Shown here in pieces: positions 16,335-18,041 of a stretch of DNA of 18,041 nt. The DNA lies in contig JBHHXI010000057.1 of NCBI GenBank assembly GCA_046756945.1, positions 1 through 18,041 of the forward strand, in the 5' to 3' direction. Under the pieces are notes generated by a model that made no database searches, was not told the origin of the DNA, and worked only from the letters and a program-made list of their open reading frames with translations. The position numbers and the translations under genes are program-made. The number at the start of each line of letters is the position of its first letter. Positions within the stretch are counted from its first letter, which is position 1. This DNA comes from JACZQZ01 sp046756945. Lineage in GTDB: Bacteria > Pseudomonadota > Alphaproteobacteria > Rhodospirillales > 2-02-FULL-58-16.

Positions 16335-16440
16335 AACCACGGAGCCCACAGAAGACCACAGAGAAAGCATCACAGAGGCAATGAAAAGCGGCGCGTCGCG
16401 CCGCATCCGGCTATCTCCGTGGTCTCGGTGTTCTCTGTGG
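16335..16440. repeat. CCACRGAG-type interspersed inverted repeat element
   Basis: The 8-base word CCACRGAG and variants recur on the left side (16337-16344, about 16347-16353, 16357-16364, 16371-16377). Reverse-complement copies recur on the right (CTCCGTGG 16415-16422, TCTCGGTG 16423-16430, CTCTGTGG 16433-16440). In the centre is a near-perfect hairpin, GCGGCGCG (16388-16395) and CGCGCCGC (16397-16404). Similar ACCACAGAGGACACAGAG-like elements recur in intergenic regions of many unrelated bacteria. It encodes nothing and occupies the mgtE-merR gap. Confidence 0.6.
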
Positions 16441-16537
16441 CGCAATCCAAACCGTGAAAACGCGGAACAAGGCCGGGGTCGATGAATACGACCGCTGGAA
16501 AAGTCGAATGTTCCCCATTTTTTTCGCCCAGAGGCCG

Positions 16538-16561
16538 CTTTACCTTTACGTAAAGGTAAAG
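16538..16561. promoter_or_regulatory. Perfect 24-bp palindrome, probable operator of the MerR-family gene
   Basis: CTTTACCTTTAC (16538-16549) is followed directly by its exact reverse complement (16550-16561). It ends 13 bases before the regulator ATG. LiuR-type MerR regulators are known to bind TTTACG/CGTAAA palindromes, and the centre here (TTTACGTAAA) fits that type. Autoregulation is the natural inference. Confidence 0.75.
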
Positions 16562-16574
16562 TACCCTCCGGGCC

Positions 16575-16970
16575 ATGGCGGAGACATACGGCATCCGGGA
16601 CCTGGCGCGCGAGTTCGGCGTCACGACGCGCACCATACGTTTCTATGAGGACAAGGGCCTGCTGGCGCCCGTGCGCCAGGGCCAGCGGCGCGTCTACGCG
16701 CCCCGGGACCGGGTGCGCCTGAAGCTGATCATGCGCGGCAAGCGCCTGGGGTTCTCGCTCGGGGAAATCGGCGAGATCATCGACCTCTACGACACCGACC
16801 CGACGGAGGTGGCGCAGCTTCGCCTCTTCCTCGAAAAGATCGCCGAACGCCGCGCCGTGCTGGCGCGCCAGCAGAAGGACATCGCCGCCATCGTCGGCGA
16901 ACTGGATACCCTCAAGGCCCAATGCTCCCAGCTTCTCAGGCGCAAGGAGCGGGCCGCCGCCGGCGCCTGA
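16575..16970 (+). CDS. MerR-family regulator, LiuR-like
   Basis: A 131-residue cytoplasmic transcription factor. The N-terminal winged helix-turn-helix (about residues 4-72) has YGIRDLAREFGVTTRTIRFY, then EDKGLLAP, then a wing ending RVYAPRDRVRLKLIMRGKRL, followed by GFSLGEIGEIIDLYD and a long dimerisation coiled coil (about 85-122). The sequence closely resembles LiuR, which controls branched-chain amino acid and related acyl-CoA degradation genes. No metal-binding cysteine pattern of classical MerR is present; the single Cys lies in KAQCSQLL near the end of the coil. A 24-bp palindrome in its promoter suggests autoregulation. Unlike typical liu loci, no acyl-CoA dehydrogenase follows it, so its targets lie elsewhere or outside the window. 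A link to the pcc genes is only an inference. Confidence 0.88.
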   Translation: MAETYGIRDLAREFGVTTRTIRFYEDKGLLAPVRQGQRRVYAPRDRVRLKLIMRGKRLGFSLGEIGEIIDLYDTDPTEVAQLRLFLEKIAERRAVLARQQKDIAAIVGELDTLKAQCSQLLRRKERAAAGA

Positions 16971-17028
16971 TCGGTTTCGCGAGGTCGTGTACCCATAAAC
17001 GAGAGCTGGGCCGGCGGCGGGGCGCGGA

Positions 17029-17048
17029 TGTCGGCCTTAGAGCCGACA
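17029..17048. other. Hairpin between merR and the reverse transcriptase remnant
   Basis: TGTCGGC (17029-17035) pairs with GCCGACA (17042-17048) over loop CTTAGA. It lies about 60 bases after the merR stop and just before the decayed reverse transcriptase sequence. It could be a weak terminator for merR or mark the junction with mobile sequence; there is no T-run. Confidence 0.35.
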
Positions 17049-17067
17049 CCGGTCGCAAATCCGCGCA

Positions 17068-17307
17068 TTCGAGTACTTCCGCCTGGGGCCGGATTCGGAC
17101 AAGACCTACATCGGCAGGATCAAGAACGGCTTCGACTTTCCGGGCTACCACTTTGGCCCAGAGGGATTGACTGTGGCAGAGCAGACGGTGGTCGACTTTG
17201 TGACGAAAGCATCCCGGCTTCATTAGCAGGAGCGTATGGGCGCCGGTGCGCCGGATGTGCTTGGGATGTATGTGCGGCGCTGGGTGAGATGGGCCCGGGC
17301 GGGCCTA
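17068..17307 (+). pseudogene. C-terminal remnant of a reverse transcriptase
   Basis: One frame reads FEYFRLGPDSDKTYIGRIKN, then GFDFPGYHFGPEGLTVAEQ, then VVDFVTKASRLH. This matches the end of the palm and the thumb region of group II intron-like or related bacterial reverse transcriptases, where GFDFLGYHF and KASRLYEQE are recurrent. A TAG stop interrupts it at 17224-17226, where Glu is usual, and the same frame continues with QERMGAGAP and MYVRRWVRWARAGL, the usual C-terminal stretch. An in-frame TAG also lies upstream at 17038, and the catalytic YADD part is absent. It is therefore a dead fragment, most likely the scar of a lost retroelement. Which class of reverse transcriptase it came from cannot be settled from this tail. 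Confidence 0.7.
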
Positions 17308-17382
17308 GGTGTAGCCGGTGGCGAATGGAAAACAGCACCTTACTGGGTTGTCACAAATGTCTGTCTCGATGATGACGTGATG

Positions 17383-17958
17383 TTAGGCGGCAGCCCTCTG
17401 TTTCCTGCGCCAGCCGACTATCCCCAACATAGCCAAGGCGCCCCCAAATAATGGCAGGGCGGCCGGCAATGGGACGGGTGTCAAAGATGGGACAGCCCAA
17501 ACAAAGTCCGATGTGAAGCCGAAACCGGCGAAGCCCGCGAACGGATGGGACCAGGCATCGAGGCACGAAGGGGACAACGCTTTGCCACAGAAGCCCTCTT
17601 CAACAGCAACGGACCCAACGGAAACTAACTCGCGAGGAACGAAGTAGAATATTTCGCTGGATGAGGATCCGAGGGGTGATAACAACGGCCTCCCCGCATC
17701 GTTCAACGCGATGTTTATCTCATCTACAAAAGACGATGCACTTGAAAACACCTCCCCTCCCGGGAATGCCGAGGGGTAAGTGTCGCGTACGAAGCCAATG
17801 TTAAAGGATTCCGTCCCGACAGAAAGGCCAAGGATGCCTGTTGCAAGTCCACTACCGTCGGTTTCGACTATCGCAGCCTGGAGCCGGCCACCCTGCGCGA
17901 AAATTAGGGGAACCAAGATTAATACACCCAACGCACAGCGTCTGATTTTCACGCGCAT
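17383..17958 (-). CDS. PEP-CTERM (VPLPA-type) sorted surface or exported protein
   Basis: A 191-residue exported protein. Residues 1-28 are a signal peptide (MRVKIRR, then a hydrophobic core, cleaved near LQA). The C-terminal 30 residues (162-191) are a textbook sorting tail: VPLPAALPLF, a hydrophobic helix (GGALAMLGIVGW) and a basic end (RRKQRAAA), recognised and cut by an exosortase. The middle has no known domain; it is rich in Ser, Gly and Phe with two Cys (about residues 123 and 130). Such proteins are usually secreted with exopolysaccharide in biofilms. The start has an excellent GGGAGGG seven bases upstream. Local base composition is far lower in GC than the rest of the window (about 45% in a 60-base sample), suggesting transfer. 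No exosortase gene is visible here. Confidence 0.87.
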   Translation of the reverse strand: MRVKIRRCALGVLILVPLIFAQGGRLQAAIVETDGSGLATGILGLSVGTESFNIGFVRDTYPSAFPGGEVFSSASSFVDEINIALNDAGRPLLSPLGSSSSEIFYFVPRELVSVGSVAVEEGFCGKALSPSCLDAWSHPFAGFAGFGFTSDFVWAVPSLTPVPLPAALPLFGGALAMLGIVGWRRKQRAAA

Positions 17959-18041
17959 GTGCTGACCCTCCCTGCCGTTTGAGTCTTTCTCGGCATTTTG
18001 AGCGTAATAAAGCGCGAATCACCCCGCCTTGACTTAGATCA

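Overview
The window is high-GC (coding samples near 70-78% G+C) and looks like an alphaproteobacterium, probably of the Rhodospirillales type. That placement is an inference. It rests on the propionyl-CoA carboxylase genes, lipB, a CZB-GGDEF protein, TPR/2OG-oxygenase fusions with typical MNRKQRR-like starts, a LiuR-like MerR regulator and a VPLPA-type PEP-CTERM protein. Protein functions were read from motifs; no database search was run.

Layout. (1) 37-3530, plus strand: pccB, a small 2TM-domain membrane protein and a gamma-glutamyltransferase-family Ntn hydrolase. (2) 3524-8204, minus strand: two tandem paralogues that fuse TPR repeats to a 2OG-Fe(II) oxygenase domain, and upstream of them a translationally coupled pair made of a type III polyketide synthase and an ICMT-like methyltransferase. 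(3) 8416-11480, plus strand: a secreted FliL-like hypothetical protein with a Gly-Lys repeat tail, then pccA, which is split by a 64-base insertion, then an acylphosphatase overlapping its end. (4) 11575-12771: an MFS transporter of visibly lower GC. (5) 12856-14507, minus strand: lipB overlapping a CZB-GGDEF diguanylate cyclase. (6) 14532-16283: tRNA-Leu(GAG) and the magnesium transporter mgtE. (7) 16284-18041: a mosaic end with a dispersed-type inverted repeat element, a LiuR-like MerR gene preceded by a perfect 24-bp palindrome, a decayed reverse transcriptase tail and a low-GC PEP-CTERM gene.

How the genes work together. PccA and PccB form propionyl-CoA carboxylase, which sends propionyl-CoA from branched-chain amino acid, odd-chain fatty acid and similar catabolism to methylmalonyl-CoA. 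Their genes lie about 7.5 kb apart, with unrelated cargo between them. Removing the 64-base insertion from pccA restores a 665-residue reading frame of normal family length, so the break is either recent or a sequence error. The polyketide synthase and methyltransferase probably make and modify a phenolic or pyrone lipid. The TPR-oxygenase pair looks like a set of protein hydroxylases of unknown target. I see no CRISPR array, intact transposase, prophage or recognisable defence system. The least explained items are the pccA insertion, the oxygenase pair and the mosaic right end.
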